Below, in pieces: positions 24,801 through 38,900 of a stretch of DNA of 64,000 bases; positions within the stretch are counted from its first letter, which is position 1; each line of letters starts with the position of its first letter. Both the position numbers and the translations under genes were made by a program. The DNA comes from Dipetalonema caudispina (Eukaryota; Nematoda; Chromadorea; Rhabditida; Onchocercidae). Where the stretch lies: assembly GCA_013365325.1 (NCBI GenBank), contig JABVXV010000022.1, positions 248,001-312,000 on the forward strand, given 5' to 3'. The notes beneath the pieces are model-generated. The model had not been told where the DNA came from. It made no database searches and saw nothing but the letters and a program-made list of their open reading frames with translations.

Positions 24801-27054
24801 ATCATTTAATACTGCTTATAGGGTTGTGAAAGATGCGTAGAAAATGGACACGGTTCAAGAACTGGAAAATATAACCTTATGCTACTTTTTGAATAATAGA
24901 CACCACACCTTATTAATTAAGGTATTGTTTGCTTTATTGCAGGGATGGCACAAAACATCAGTTTTCTTTGTAAATTACCTCGCTTATTGTTGCATTTACA
25001 AAACAAAAATATTTAATCGCAGCAAATTGTGGGTAATAGTAGTTGAAATAGTATCCGAGCAAAAAACTTTTTCATCTTATCATTTTCATTCTTCTGTTTC
25101 TTTTCAGGAAAAAGAAAGTTTCTTTCCCTGTCATAAGATAAAACCGGACAACTAGGACAATTTTTAATTCTCATTCAGTATTATTTGGTATTCGTTACTT
25201 CTACAGTTCTACACAATAAATTAATGTATGCGATTACACTGATTTACTTCAATATTACCTCAACAGCAAGCTTCAAAATTCCAGTATAACTTTCTGGTAT
25301 CCAGCATTTAGCTTCATACAAATTTTGTTCTTTGCACGAAATGCTGTCCCAAGTTTTTCCCATAAATTGACCGTTTTCAATAAATGGAAGGAAAATTTTC
25401 CGAAAATGTTTACCTTCTACAACTTCGAGGATTGCATTAATTTTAGTTAATTCGGAGTGAAAAAGCTGCTTGAGTATGGCGCCATATCATTTATGACTTT
25501 AGATCATTATATAATCATAAGGTTACTAAAATTGTTATTTCTTGTGACTTAGAATGCATTTAGAAAAGGAAACACGAAGTTGTAGAAGATAAATAATTAG
25601 TCAAAAAAATCCAAACATTTTATTAGCAGAGCAATAGTAGACCAGTAGTTTCTTGAGCTGTTCAAAGCTACGACCTCCTACACCATGATGAAGTTCTTAG
25701 AAAAAATTTCGTGAGGGTCTTGAACTACAAATCCTGAAAGAAGAATAGGTCATTTAGAAATGCATTTACAGAGTCTAACCTAATCTTAATAGCAAGTACA
25801 AATTATAGCATGATTAATTTCTTATCAAGTTACATCATTGCACTCTGATCTCATTGCGCTTTCGGAATTTCACAATGTGAGAAGCTCCGCAATTCCGTAT
25901 TTATGAAAGAGCCAAGTACCAACGATGAGTAACACTAAATTCATATTAATCTACATCCTTCTTAAGTCTGTCTTGTTTCAATTGGTATTCCTGATGCTTT
26001 GCATTCCGTTCATCGCTACTAACTACGCTTTTATCTTATGATTAAATTCGAATCATAACGAGAGGTATTTCCATTAACAGTACACAAGTCAAGAGAATTA
26101 GCATATGTTTGTCTGTAAAGACTAGATGATCTTAATATATTGAACAAATTGATTTAATAGTTGGTATCAATGTCTGATACTATCATATGTGTGTAAAATT
26201 TGCTGTGAATTTTTATTGTATTATTAGAATCCTTTTGATTTATTTTTTTTAGGTTGTGGCTCGCAAAAACTTTTGGTCAAATCCGTCCGATACTATTTTC
26301 TATTAAACAGTTTCCGGAAAGTAATAACCAACCATACATAAGCTTTATAAAAGGGATTCAAATATTTCCATTAGATCTATCTGATGCAACTTCTGGATAA
26401 ACAATATCTTACAGCATTTTCTTGATATATTCAAAGTTGCTGAGCACGTTTATGCTGTTATATTTTGACACTATTGAATTATCATCATGCACCAAGATCA
26501 AGACTAGGCTGTTAATATATTTAATATCAATAACTGGCACATCTCGATCAGTACTATAAAATACATACTGATGCCTTCTTCAACGAAAAATTTTTTTGAA
26601 AAAACGGATGTTGACAAATGTTCTTACTCAAACAAAAATTAAATCAATGATTTGTAATTAAATCACTAATAATTTCCATTTTCATAAGAAATCCTTTGAT
26701 ATAAAATGGAATGCACTACATATACGTATTTACTAAGGCAGCATTTCTCTCTTACTGATAAAACATCATAAAAATAATCGGAATTATTTACTTTTTCTAT
26801 CTTAGCTCTACAAATTTTTCATCAGATGATAAAAATTTTATATTGTTTTTTTATTATTAAAGTTTTGATTTGACAGCTCTTCATCCATTATATGCAGTAA
26901 GCATGAAATAAACTAACTGAGCCTGGTTATTTAGTTATTTCTTTTTGAAAAATCTATTATTGGAATAGAAAGGAAAAATTAATTTTAGAATGTGCTAATT
27001 GGTAGTAATTTAGTAATTTTTATGTGAAATGATTCAGGATACTTTCCCTTTCTA
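21840..27054. other. Large intergenic region between convergent genes
   Basis: This separates the GPR180-like gene (+) from the 3' end of the TIAR gene (-). No convincing gene was found. Features noted: two T tracts around 22416-22480 flanking a GC-rich segment with an inverted repeat (CGGTTG...CAACCG), the paired hairpins at 24359-24472, and an isolated 76-codon frame at 24031-24261 predicting one C-terminal membrane segment, with no splice or family support. The frame at 24844-25155 looks random. Confidence 0.55.
24359..24472. repeat. Two adjacent, sequence-related long hairpins
   Basis: Hairpin 1 has arms 24359-24384 and 24398-24423 (26 bp, two mismatches, 13-base loop). Hairpin 2 begins at the next base: arms 24424-24446 and 24450-24472 (23 bp, two mismatches, 3-base loop; the inner 12 bp are perfect). 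Both contain AAGAAGATCTATC in the left arm, so they look like diverged copies of one palindromic unit. This suggests a miniature palindromic repeat, a MITE remnant or a structured RNA. No coding lies nearby. Confidence 0.8.
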
Positions 27055-27297
27055 TCACTTATATGAATGTTGGTTAAAGAGTAACGGATGTCCACAGAAT
27101 TGTGGCAAGCACCGATTCTGATTCCATGCTGCTAGATTTATAAGTGGACTGAATCCCATAATGTTGTTTGTCAATAGATTCACACCACCAATTGTTTGAT
27201 TTGATATATTAATCTGAAAAGTGACAATACATTTTATCTGGACAGGAAATGATTGAAATGATATTTTAAATGCCTATAACATGTTCTGAATGATCTC

Positions 27298-27360
<63 letters not shown>

Positions 27361-30300
27361 ATTTAGTTCATGTATGTCTAATGCCATTTACGCTTTTCTC
27401 AACCTTTACACCTTCCAACACATCAGTTTAGATTGATGGAAAACTTCGAAAGACAAATACAAGGCATAACATCCCGAAAGGTTATCGATGAAATGTATGT
27501 ACTTGGAAAAATATTAAATGTGAAAATGTAATTACATTATTATTGTCTGTAGCTGTTCGACTCCAACTACATCTTATTTTCTGGCCATTTATCTCTTTTC
27601 CGTTCATTGACATAATTGCTCGAGCGGCAGCTCCCTTACTCAAATATCGTACGAATGCATATCCTTGCTGTTTGAATAGTCGCACTTCGGTCACAGTAGC
27701 AATTGCGGAAAATGACTGCATAAGTTCTTCATCTGCATTTATCCATAGATCATATGAGAGTTTTTTAGAACCATCCAATTCTCAGAACTGATCCATTTTT
27801 CAGGATTTTTCTATAGTATGATGTATAAGTCTAAATTTTCCGATTACAATATTTTTAACTAAATGACATTATCTTCCATATTATTGCATCCTAAACGCTG
27901 TATTTTGGTCTACGTATTCTTCTATTCAAAAAAAGTGGGATTCAGATTGTAGATACAGGAGAGAACGGTTTCGCTAAGAAGCAAATCAGTTAAAAATAGG
28001 TCCCCTCTCTTCTATCTTTTCCATTTAAACCTGTGTATCGCATTTTTTCTTTTCTTGCCGAAGGAAGCCAAAAAGAAAAGAAGGATTGAGATGAACGAAT
28101 TCGACTTTTTCGGAAATTTTGTGTTTGAAGATTTTATGGAGGACCATATGAATAGAACTTCCTTTCTGTCAAATCTTTAAACTACCATGTGTGTGTGTGT
28201 GATCGATCACGATATTTGTACGAAGAAACCTTGTATACTTAAGTCAACATGAAAAAAAATACCTTTAAATTCGCAAAAATTTAGATTAAGGATATGTTAT
28301 TTACAAGATGCACTAATGAATTAATGACTTTTAAAATTCAATTTTTTAGTCTCTTCTTGATTAAGCTGTGATCAAAGAAAGACGGTTTGAAACGAAAGAG
28401 GGTATGTGTAGTTAATAATGAAAAAAATTAATAAAACGAAAACTTTTTTACAAGACAGTGATTTATTTTAAGGACCGAAGATGTTCCCTCTGTAAAATCA
28501 TATAATTTTCAACTTTTTAAATGGAACTGGGAAATTAATTTCCTTTCACCAATTTAAACAGTTGTTGTTTTTACGGCAATGCCATATGTCAGATAATATG
28601 ATACACAAATTCAATCAACACAATTTGCAACACATTGCAAAACGTCTAGTATAGCAAAGTTTACCCGTGGTAGCAGGTGAAATTCCGCCTACGTAAACGG
28701 ATGTGTTAGCAGCATGGGTTGCGTTGAATATATTGTCGTATGTTGGTGACTTCATGGCATTCTCCTCACCTCCATCAAATTTTCGTATTGCCCAGTTTGT
28801 ACGTATTTGTCGTCGTCCGATCATCTGTCCGTTCATTTCTTCGATCGCTTTCTCTGCATTCTAAAAATCGGACCACTTTTTCGGATAAAACAGTGCAATA
28901 AACTTCTTGCTAGGCCAGCACTTCTCTGGGATCGAAGAAGTGAGAGAAAGAGATGGTTGAAGGTGAAAGGTTTAATTCTTTCCAGACTGTTGCTACAGAG
29001 TTGCTTGCGCCAATCATTGACAATTAAGTACACGATTTTTGCAGATCTTTGTAGTAAATAGCGAAATTGGCCTTCAATGAATGTATGAAAAGCAAAAGAT
29101 GAACAGACTTACCTCCTTGAGAGGGAATGACACGAAGCCATAACCTTTAGATTTCAATGTTTGAGGATCTCTGATCACTTTGACTTCACTGAAACATAAT
29201 GATCTCTGCAACGATGGGATAAGCTCTTGGTACGAGAAAACAGTATGTATCAGAGTTGTAAGGAGTTTAGGGAATCTAATAACTGCTGAAAATTCCATCC
29301 AGGGGAACTAATGCTGATAATGGTGATGATGTATGTATACAACAAAGCAAAGCTATTTTACAATGAGAGAACTTAGGTGTTCGGAAAATTCTGGAATCAA
29401 CGATAGTAAACGTTGGTAAGAGGAAAAGCTCACGGCGAGGGTGTAAAGAAGTAAATTGTAAGAGGGTCTGAAAACTGACGAGATTTCTCCAAAGCTTTCA
29501 AATGCTGCTTTCAACGTACAGTTGTCTACTTCGGTAGCAAGGTCGCCAACAAATACATGGAAGTTCTCTGAAATAAATAAGCTGAAGTGGTACCGCATGA
29601 TTGTCAATCTGATGGCCATTAACTTTCCTTTCCCTTTTTTTTTTAATCAAATAATTCAATTTTAACCATACTGCTCGTTTGTTCAATTTTAAACACAACT
29701 CAATAATTCAGTTTTAAACATACTGCTCGTGTCCACTTTTGGTGACTGACTTGGACACATGTTTACTTTCGTTTCCTGCAAACATATTATTGCCAATGCA
29801 CTCTCAATTATATTTATGAGTATTTCCTTTCGACAGAATTTAACTTGCATATGTCATTGTAGTGTGGAAATGGTAACGCATGATAGCTTTAAAGGATGGA
29901 AAAAATATCCCTAGAGGCTTCCAACAATCAAAAGTACCCCACCACATGTTGAACATTACGACAATGCGGTTCGAATCATTAAATATCTAGTAAGTAGGTG
30001 ATATACGGATATACGAGGTCGTTTCATGACTGATATCGTCAATCTGTTCATGACACTTTGAATGCCAGCCTGTACAAACATGCAGTTGTGTTACCATTCG
30101 GAAATAAATGCACTAAGCGACCTTGGTGAAGTATCTCAAAAAACGTTAAGATGATTTTTGCTAAACGAAGCGGGTAAGTTGATATGAAAAGAAGCTTTTG
30201 AACATACGGTAATAGATCGCTGATATGGATTGTAGTATAAAGCGCCTGTGGAAGAACTTGAAGATGGCTGAGGAAGGAGGAATATTGGGACACCTTCGAA

Positions 30301-30537
30301 TATATTCGTAACTGGTGGAAGCATTGGTATTGGTTGATTGTACTGATTGGTTAAATTTATATACTGTTGCAGTGGCTGACATCCAGAATTAAACATTACC
30401 ACCGAAGTGGAACAGACCGGTGATGAAATATTTCCGGTCAAATGGGTTGATGCCGCTGTTGAAGCTGCACTAATTAAATTCAGTTGTTGAGTTGTTAATG
30501 CCGAATTATTTATTTGTGATAATGCTGTTGTTGTCAT
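27055..30537 (-). CDS. TIA-1/TIAR-type RNA-binding protein with two RRMs and a Q/N-rich tail
   Basis: Read on the minus strand, exons 30537-30208, 30134-30095, 29567-29480, 29188-29113, 28860-28665, 27732-27536 and 27213-27055 join in phase to 361 codons. The first RRM has RNP2 VFVGDL and RNP1 KGYGFVSF and ends in the RQIRTNWA motif that marks RRM2 of TIA-1/TIAR. The next RRM has VYVGGI and QGYAFVRY and matches TIA RRM3. The tail is rich in N and Q, as in the aggregation-prone end of TIA proteins, which bind U-rich RNA, regulate splicing and translation, and nucleate stress granules. The first 110 residues are S/T/Q/N-rich with no RNP motif, so the usual RRM1 is absent from this model. A small upstream exon (31447-31478) could add a 5'UTR or a few residues. 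The tiny 13-codon exon 30134-30095 is the least certain piece. Confidence 0.82.
27301..27357. repeat. TA dinucleotide microsatellite
   Basis: About 28 uninterrupted TA units lie in the last intron (27214-27535) of the TIAR-type gene. The tract can form a cruciform and its length is likely to be polymorphic. Confidence 0.95.
29650..29730. repeat. Spaced direct repeat of 29 bp
   Basis: Copies at 29650-29678 and 29702-29730 differ at two positions and lie 52 bp apart, start to start. Each ends in CATACTGCTCGT. They sit in the intron upstream of the RRM2 exon of the TIAR-type gene, directly before that exon's acceptor. Confidence 0.85.
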
Positions 30538-33500
30538 GATTTTCTACGCCAAATAACTGGTAAATGTTAATCTCAAGTCTCCTGATATCAACACCGATTG
30601 TTGCTGCGAAAATGAAAATCCTCTGCTACAGTCATTTGCTGAATATGGGCGCTTCAGGTTTATTGTTCCAAAACCTTTTTTGCAAGTTCTTTCTGAAAGT
30701 AACAAATTCTAGAAGATTCCAGAAGAAAATGTTTTCAAATATTCAGCCAATAGTTTGAATACTTTCTCTCTAACTGATAGTTCAACAACAGGAATGCTTT
30801 TGAAATATGTTAAATAAAAAAAAAAAATCCGCAAACATTTCGTATCTTATATTCAAACGAAAATTAACATATTTTGATTGATGAATGAAATGAAATTCCA
30901 AGAGATTTTTTTACATTTCCATTTTCCAACAATATAAAAAGAGAATAAATCCACAAAAAAAAAAAAAAAAAGATATATAATTGATCGTTCACGGTTAAGA
31001 AAAGAAAAGCTATTAATATTCTTGAAAGTTAGAAGTGATTTCACAAAGTTTAATATTCAAAGAAATAGAAAAATTGATGAGGATGTAATAGGGATAATGA
31101 GAATAGTTATGAAAATACTGTAGTAGTAATGATGATGAAAGTGATATGTGAAGAATGTCGTCACAACAATAGATTATTTTTCTAAAACATCGATTGGTTG
31201 AAAACTAACAGTTATTGCTTGTGCGAAAAGAAATTCATCGCATTCAACTATGATTACACAATAACACTTAACTACTTTTATTTCCAACAGTTATTTAAAT
31301 TATTAATGCAAAGCCAACATGATTAAATGATATCCTGCAAATAATGCATTTGTTCGATTTAGAAAAATTTTAAGACAATAACTATCTAATAGTAGGAAAT
31401 CGATTCGAAGAAGAGATATTACTTTAGAAGATTAGTAGTAACTTACCTTAGTGAGCTGTACATCAGCGAGATGTGTAACTACGTTGTAATCTAAGCAGAA
31501 TAGACAAAATGTTGTTCTTTAATGGGTGTAGAAAATACATGGTCTTCTAAGCAGAAAATCTAATAAAAAAGAATCCATTGATAAATGAGTGGTTGAAAGA
31601 ACAGAATAGCGTCCAACTTATCATCTTTAAATATCATTCATCAAAACTGATTATTGGTGAAGCGATAGGAAAGTTCGAAATTGATGTCTAATTTTCCAAT
31701 GGGAAATATACTGCAAGGCTAATGTCGATGGTATTACAACAGGAGTATAATTTGTTTGAAGTGGACATTCACTCTCAGACTCAATAACATGTATGAGTTA
31801 GCATAAAATATAAATTAGCATTCCAAATGGAAACAAATATTTAGAGCTTGAACAATTCACTAACTATCCGTCCATTCTAGAGATTTTCAATTTAGTTTTC
31901 AAAGGTAAATAGTTCATAGGAGAGTTTTAGAAATGAAATGAAAACTAAGCTAAAAGAAGGGAAGAAAGTAACAGTCGTAGGAGGATTAGAAATGGTGGAA
32001 AGTATCTGACGTGAAAAAATTCTTCGTTTTTTTCTCGGAAACTACAAATCCAATCATTTTCTGAATGTGCTTTACAAATGTGAACATTTCCACTCCTTCG
32101 TCTTATATTATCCAACCCTGCGCAACAGATCTTCACTGTCGAACATATTTCACTGAAAATGCTAATAAAAGACTGAGATTTTCCAGTCCTTTATCCTATA
32201 TTATCAGCATATTTTTCACTCCTGCTTTACAATCTCGTAAATTTTGTGTACTGAAATTAGAAAATGCCCTAAAGTTCAATGCAATTGATAGCTTACCGTA
32301 ATGTAGCAATAGATCATGCAATTGATGCAATGTGTTATCTTGAATTCTATACTTCGGCTGTTTACTTAATTATGAATCGTTTTAATCTTTGTTGAATGAA
32401 TTTTTCCACGTGTAAAAGAAGTATCTTATGGCCAAGATCGCTGTATCATAGGCAATATACATAGGTAGTTTTGCCTTTGTCTTATCTATTACTTGGATTA
32501 GATGAGTAGAAAGTGACGGAAATATGCAATTAACACTTTTAAACATTAACTTTAATTGGAAAATTAATACTAAATATTTGTCTATTCATTTAACTCTGAT
32601 TTATTTTGACAATATCATAGCGAATGTGATAGGAAAATCCTGAAGAGGACAGATGAAGTATTACGGAAGAGTACAAATCATACAAAACATTTAGCTGTAT
32701 GATGCATATATGATAATGAGCTTCTTAGGCGTACAAGTTCAATAAGCATGAAAGAGCCACAAATATTATGTCTAAACACAGGACACAACATAACACAACA
32801 CAACACAATACGTTACAATATCTAACGTCATATCACATCACTTGAGTATACAATCAAGTGTACACAAATACAACTGAACAGCTCACACATATGAAGGTGA
32901 GCAAATGGAAACGGAAAAGTAACGGATGATTTCTTTTACGCGGATGTATTCAGACAAAAATCATTTTGAATAAGAAATGTTTCTTCAACTTTGTCACCAT
33001 TTATTTTCTTCACCAAAAAATAATTTTACACATAGGAAATAGAATATTTCCGAAAGATCACAGTAATTCCGCATCACTTCGTCAAATACTTCATTTCTTC
33101 TAAAGAAGAAGTAAATTTCAGAGAAAGCTTTCAATCCTCTTCTCCACTATCCTACTTTAATCACTGGATATTTTATCACTTATCACTTAACTAATAAGCT
33201 GTTATCCTATACGTTACCTTCAGTTTGGAATTATTCTGCATTGCCTTCAAAGTGTTCAAAACAACTGTCTGAAAGAATCCTCAAGCTATCAGTAAGTCTA
33301 CGGTGGTGTAACAATTGCTTTGCCATCGATTTTTTCAATAAACCATAGTTTCCTAAATTTTTTGACTGGTTCCTCCATTTAGATTTCATCCTCTTTCAGA
33401 AACCAAGAACATTGATTTCGACACCAATTGATCGATTCAAATAGCTACAGAAATTGTTCAAGCAATTAGGTGGCTTACAATTTGTTTTCCTATCTGACAT

Positions 33501-34720
33501 GATTTGTAGTAGCATGCAATTTGCATGACAGAAACGATATGACAAGAAATATTTATTAGGTATTCGCAGATATAATTCTTAACTTGGATATTTATATCAT
33601 ATTTCTGGTTGCTTCGAACTGTATGGAAAAGTTTCATAGTTACCGAATCATTAAGTTAATAATAACCAGGTGAAGAAGTTATACTTACCATTGCATGATC
33701 ACATGATGAAATCGATTCTTTTCGAGAATTTAAAATATTTGGTCGGGCAAGTTGTTATAGGAGGGAAACAGTGATGACGGATTAATTATAAATAACAACT
33801 TTCATCTGACAATAATAAATAAGAATGATGAAAAATATTGTGGAAAGGGAGAAGTGAACACATGATAAATGTTGGAATCAAAGTCATCCGAAAGTACTGA
33901 AATCTTCATGAAATTTCAATTGGGATAGGAAAACGATTAATTAACTTTAGGAGTAAATATAATCTGTCCAAATTTAAAACATGTATATGAATAAATTTTT
34001 GAAGGAACTGTGATAAAAATAGAATGAGATGGTCGAGAAGTAGTAACGAGCGTTGAAATTTATAGGAAATGAAGAAAAAAGGGAGAGTAATGTCGGGATT
34101 AGATACAAAGACGAAAGGGGCATTTTAGGAGAGGGTAAGTAGACACCGGAACGGTTAGGAATGGGTAAAGAGATGTAATCGGGGCATTATATTTGTTGTC
34201 GTTTATTTTTAAAGCCAATTAGAATTTTCATTGTCGACCAATTTAACCAGCAGTCATTTGGCTGAACAATCTGCTCCTTTGATGTTCTATCTTATCACAC
34301 AACTCATACCACTACTTTCGTCTGCCATTCCCATTACCTCCTCTCTTGTTATCATTACTATCACTACGTTTCCCCATCTCAGTAATTCATCACTACTATT
34401 CATTACCAACACCATTAATGACAGAATCATCATCACCTACATTTATCATTGAAGCTTCGTTCTACCACATTTTCGTACTAAACAGGTAAAATGGCATATT
34501 AGTTTGGTATTGTACTTATTTTTATGATAATAAGCTTATAACATTGTAGTATTGGCTTGAAATGAAGAAGAAAATCGTAAAGATCAATTTCAGGAAATCA
34601 AATCCTCAATCGTAAATGGACAGTGGAAATAGAAAGATGATTTGCAATTCGTGGATATATTATGGAAATGAGAAAGAGGTGATTTTTGAATGAACGCATC
34701 TACGATTTCTCCAGCTTGAC

Positions 34721-34752
<32 letters not shown>

Positions 34753-35958
34753 AAGCCATGCAATGTGTGCACAGCTTGTCACATTCCTTTATAGTCAATG
34801 AATCTATTCCGTAACTCGGCTCTCCATCGAACCCAATAAGGTCCATTTGTATTGTCACTTTTGGAAAAATTGGAGCACTTCAAACTATATTATCGGTCAG
34901 TGTGGCTTTCACCCGATATTTTGTTAGCAAAATATAATAGGAAAAAAAAAAAAAAAAACAGTCACGAAGAGTAGAGAGGGTTTTAAAGCATTTGATAGAA
35001 ATCAATACAATAATACCATCTCCCTATCCAATGCAGTTCTGCCCCAGCCTGTTCAGCTTTCTATGCAAAATTTACCTACCCCCTATTTTGTCTCCTACAC
35101 CTACCCTAAACAATATCTTATATTGGTCCGCCATAAAATAAACCTTACTTTAATGTTTACAGCAATAGTCAGTATTACTCGGCCTAGTCCAAACTGAGCA
35201 ATCTTTTCAAAGACGATGAAATAAACAAAGCTAAAAAAATCACCAAGCTTTATTCACTTTGGTAAATCACAGTCCTGAATCAACAACAAGCAACACAGAT
35301 AAAATTTCGAAAAAATGGAATCAAAATAACAAAAAAACGAATGCAAACGGCATGCAACAGTCCTTAAACACTGCAGTGAACCAGAAAAAAATATGAAGTC
35401 TATAGCAGGCCCCTGATAAACATTAGACCAATGATCCACTTAAATTACCATCCCATGTGTTCTCTAACTATACAGTTCAAAGTACTAATGAAGATGAATT
35501 GGAAAGCGTCCTTCACTCAATGAAAACAAATCAGGCACACTGCATAACAAAAATTACATTGCTCACAGAACTGAACAAAGAACATTTCATTGCAACAAAT
35601 CATTATGAACAGATAATTTATTATATTATTGGTATCTTTAAAAACAACAAACAACACATGGATAATATATATTTATGTAGTTTTAAACAAATTGTAACAT
35701 TTATGAATGTGTAAGCATATGAATTTCAAAAGATAAGATGTTCAACACAAGTGCAGGTCATCAGGTGGCAAGTAAGACGTAATCCAATAGAATTATTTTC
35801 TCGTTACTTTTAAAACTGGAATACAAAACTACTAAAAGCAGTTCATGATACTATGATATGAACAGAAGTAGAGAAGAGGAAGTAACTTAGTTGCAGTATT
35901 GAGCGAAACAGGCATTAAAAAGATACAAAAAGAACCAGTGAGCAGGAAAAAATAATAT
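30538..35958. other. Long intergenic region between the TIAR-type gene and oga-1 (both minus)
   Basis: Apart from the possible exon at 31447-31478 I see no gene. There are A/T homopolymers, including a 29-base A run at 34721-34749 and A tracts near 30959 and 34941, and an ACACA-rich patch around 32780-32815. Open frames at 32065-32301, 34231-34452 and 35457-35714 have no splice context or similarity. The segment should hold the TIAR promoter and the oga-1 3'UTR. Confidence 0.55.
31447..31478 (-). other. Possible upstream (5') exon of the TIAR-type gene
   Basis: On the minus strand a 32-base segment is bounded by an acceptor (ACGTAG) and an excellent donor (AAG|GTAAGT). It could splice to the acceptor GCGTAG just before the start codon at 30537. 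It may be 5'UTR, or coding, since a codon phase that keeps the frame open exists. No RRM1 sequence was found upstream of it. Confidence 0.25.
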
Positions 35959-38900
35959 TCACAAAGAATGGCCCATCAAAATTAGATCATCAGCAACACC
36001 CGCTTCCTGAAATTCAAAAGCATCACTATAGAAATAACGAGAAGCCATTAGCTTTGATCTTAAAATGCATTTCACATGAAAGAGAGTTAGGACCTAAACA
36101 AAACAGTTTTGTTATCTCAAAAAAAAAGATGTAAATAGAGAAAAATTGAAACAAGCCTACCTTCAAAGTAATCAAACCTATTCTTGAGCATAAGTTGATT
36201 TTCTCACTGTCGGATGAATTCAGCACCATGAAAAATCCGGAGGATCCTATAATAGAATAAAACAAAAGATTTTGTGGGGTTTTCTTTAATCAAAAAGAAA
36301 TTAGGGTGGAAGCTTACGGGAAATTATGAATTTTTGAACCCTGAAAATATGAGAGTGAACAAAGAAAACCAGTCTGAAAGAGCAAAGAAAGATTGTAGTG
36401 ATGTGTTATCAAAATCCTCATTAGATATAATGGAAACTGGAATAGTGTAAGGTCGGATGAAAACGGAAAAGAATGAAACTGATAGAAATATACCCTAAAT
36501 TTACCTAAAAACGTAACATCGATGCTGGTTAACATTCTTTTGCTACATCATTGATAACAACGATCTTGACTAACAAAAATATTCCATGAAATAGAGTAAC
36601 CGTTTTTTTGAGTTTCTCCTATATTTCTTAAAAATGTTTCATTTGGAATATCCGAATATACATGAACTTGCCATATAAGCTTACCGTTATAAGATAAGGC
36701 AATAGCTGTTATGCATACCAACCTCCGAAAAACCACAGCATCTTGTGATAAATCGTGACATCTTACATCAATCTATAACTTCATGCAAAGTTTTTCTAAA
36801 ATATTTTGAAACAATCCATGAGCGATTCTACACATAAATGCTCGAATGACGAATATTACTATTCCACACATTAAACATATCAATAACAACCTGACTCGGG
36901 AACTGCTCGTAGAAATAGTCAGAAAGACTAGGTGGTCCCCATCCGGCAATATCTTCATGTAGACGCTGCCACTTAAATAAAAAAAAAATTGTTGATCAAA
37001 TTTATCCAACATTCCCACATGATGACAAAATGACAACTTAAGCCTACAGGAAGAGTTCGTCAAAATCAAATACCTACTGCGTTTCTTTTTGCAGCTTTTT
37101 TCATTATCAATAGGAATGTAGAACTGAATGATGGTTCAAGTAGTTGAACTATACAGAGACTAAACAAAAATATTTTCTAATTCAGGAGGAAAAATGTCCA
37201 GGCAAGAAGCCACATCCAAGATGGAATCCGGATACATCTGGACTACTCAGAATTACCTGACGTTCAGTTTCCTCACTGCAAGACATAGATTGCCCTTTCT
37301 CTGCTTCAGCATATACCTTGTATTTGGAACGCATCTTTGGAATGTATTGATTTTGGACCTAAAAATACGTTGTGTGTTCCCAAGCTTACTGCATGGATAA
37401 TCCCCCCGCTGCAACACTGTTCACTGTCAAATATAGAGAATCGAGAATCTATCTACTTCAGCAAATTTTATATCTATAACATAACTCTGCAAACCTTTTC
37501 AGCAAACTGTTTTGCATTAAGTGCCGCACATATCATTCCGATGACTTGTCGCGGACTTCCCACGGCGTCATTCTCAACTGCAACGAAGCAAGTCCGGGGC
37601 ATCGCAAAACTAATATAAGCACCAATGTACCTTGAAAAAGCCATCCTTCAAACAACCGTCAAGTCAAATCTTCATTAAAAGTTCAGATAAGTGTAAGAAA
37701 GTATATATATATATATATATATATATAACACTATATAAAGAGGCCAGGTGTCATATTATTAAACGAAACCGTTATTTACGCAAGTTACTAAATCTACTAG
37801 TTAACAAAAGCCTTGTACGCGGAGAAAGGCTAAGAAATGCAGTGACCAAGAGTTCAAGATATGCACACTGAATTCAAGATGTCTTTAACTGCATTATATT
37901 AAAGTTAATATATGGTTTCTATTCGTCTAAGAGAATAACTTACTTGTCAAAAAAACGTTCATCCTTGATTTCTTCTAGAATTCCCACGCTTGAAGCATAT
38001 TCATCTTCAGCCTTCCACATGTATCGGACATTTTTCTGGAACAAAATGTTAATTCAACAACCCCAACAACTGCAAATTCCGTCATTGATTAAAACACTAA
38101 AAATGCAATATGAAGTGTTTGTGAAGGTGAAATAGTTCAGGATGTCGATAATAACCCTGAAATCTTATTTTTTCTATCTGAAAACGCAACTTGTCACCAA
38201 TACTGATACAATTAAATAATTACGACCATTACAACAGTCTTCGTAGCACAACAAAGAAATAAATAAAAAAAGAATGAGAAACATGATGAACAACAAACTT
38301 TATAAAATTGTCCTTTTTCAAGAAAGAAAAATAAAAATAGAAACAAACCGTATCTTCATCTACGTAAGGCCTAACTGTGTAACAGTTTAAAGAAAGCGGC
38401 AGCACTGTCTTCAGTAAGAATAAGTCCGCCAAATTAGCACTCGAATACAGAAGCTTCTGCAAGTCTGCCAGGAAACCGCCAGACAAAGTCCAGGGTTCAA
38501 CATCCGGAATACCAACACGCCAGAAACAATCACAGTCTACAAAGACATTAAAATAATTACATGACTGCAAAATTTTGGTATGAATTATAATATGGGAAAA
38601 GATTGTAATCAATGGGAGAGCGTACCAGAAGGTGCAATATTCAAATGTCCACCAGCCATCCAAAGAACAAGTGCTTCCAAAATAGAAGCCATACCTTGAG
38701 CGTCATAAACGTATTGAAATAGTTCCTGAACAACGCTCTGCAATAGTAAAACTTATGTTAATATTTTATGTATATCTTCTTCATAACGGATTTCCATATT
38801 TTCAAAACGATTCCACATATTCAAGATGAAAACTATAAATGCGAGAAGAGCATCGAGGCTTTGTATCTTAAGGCAACAATTGCAATAATCACTGTTCACT

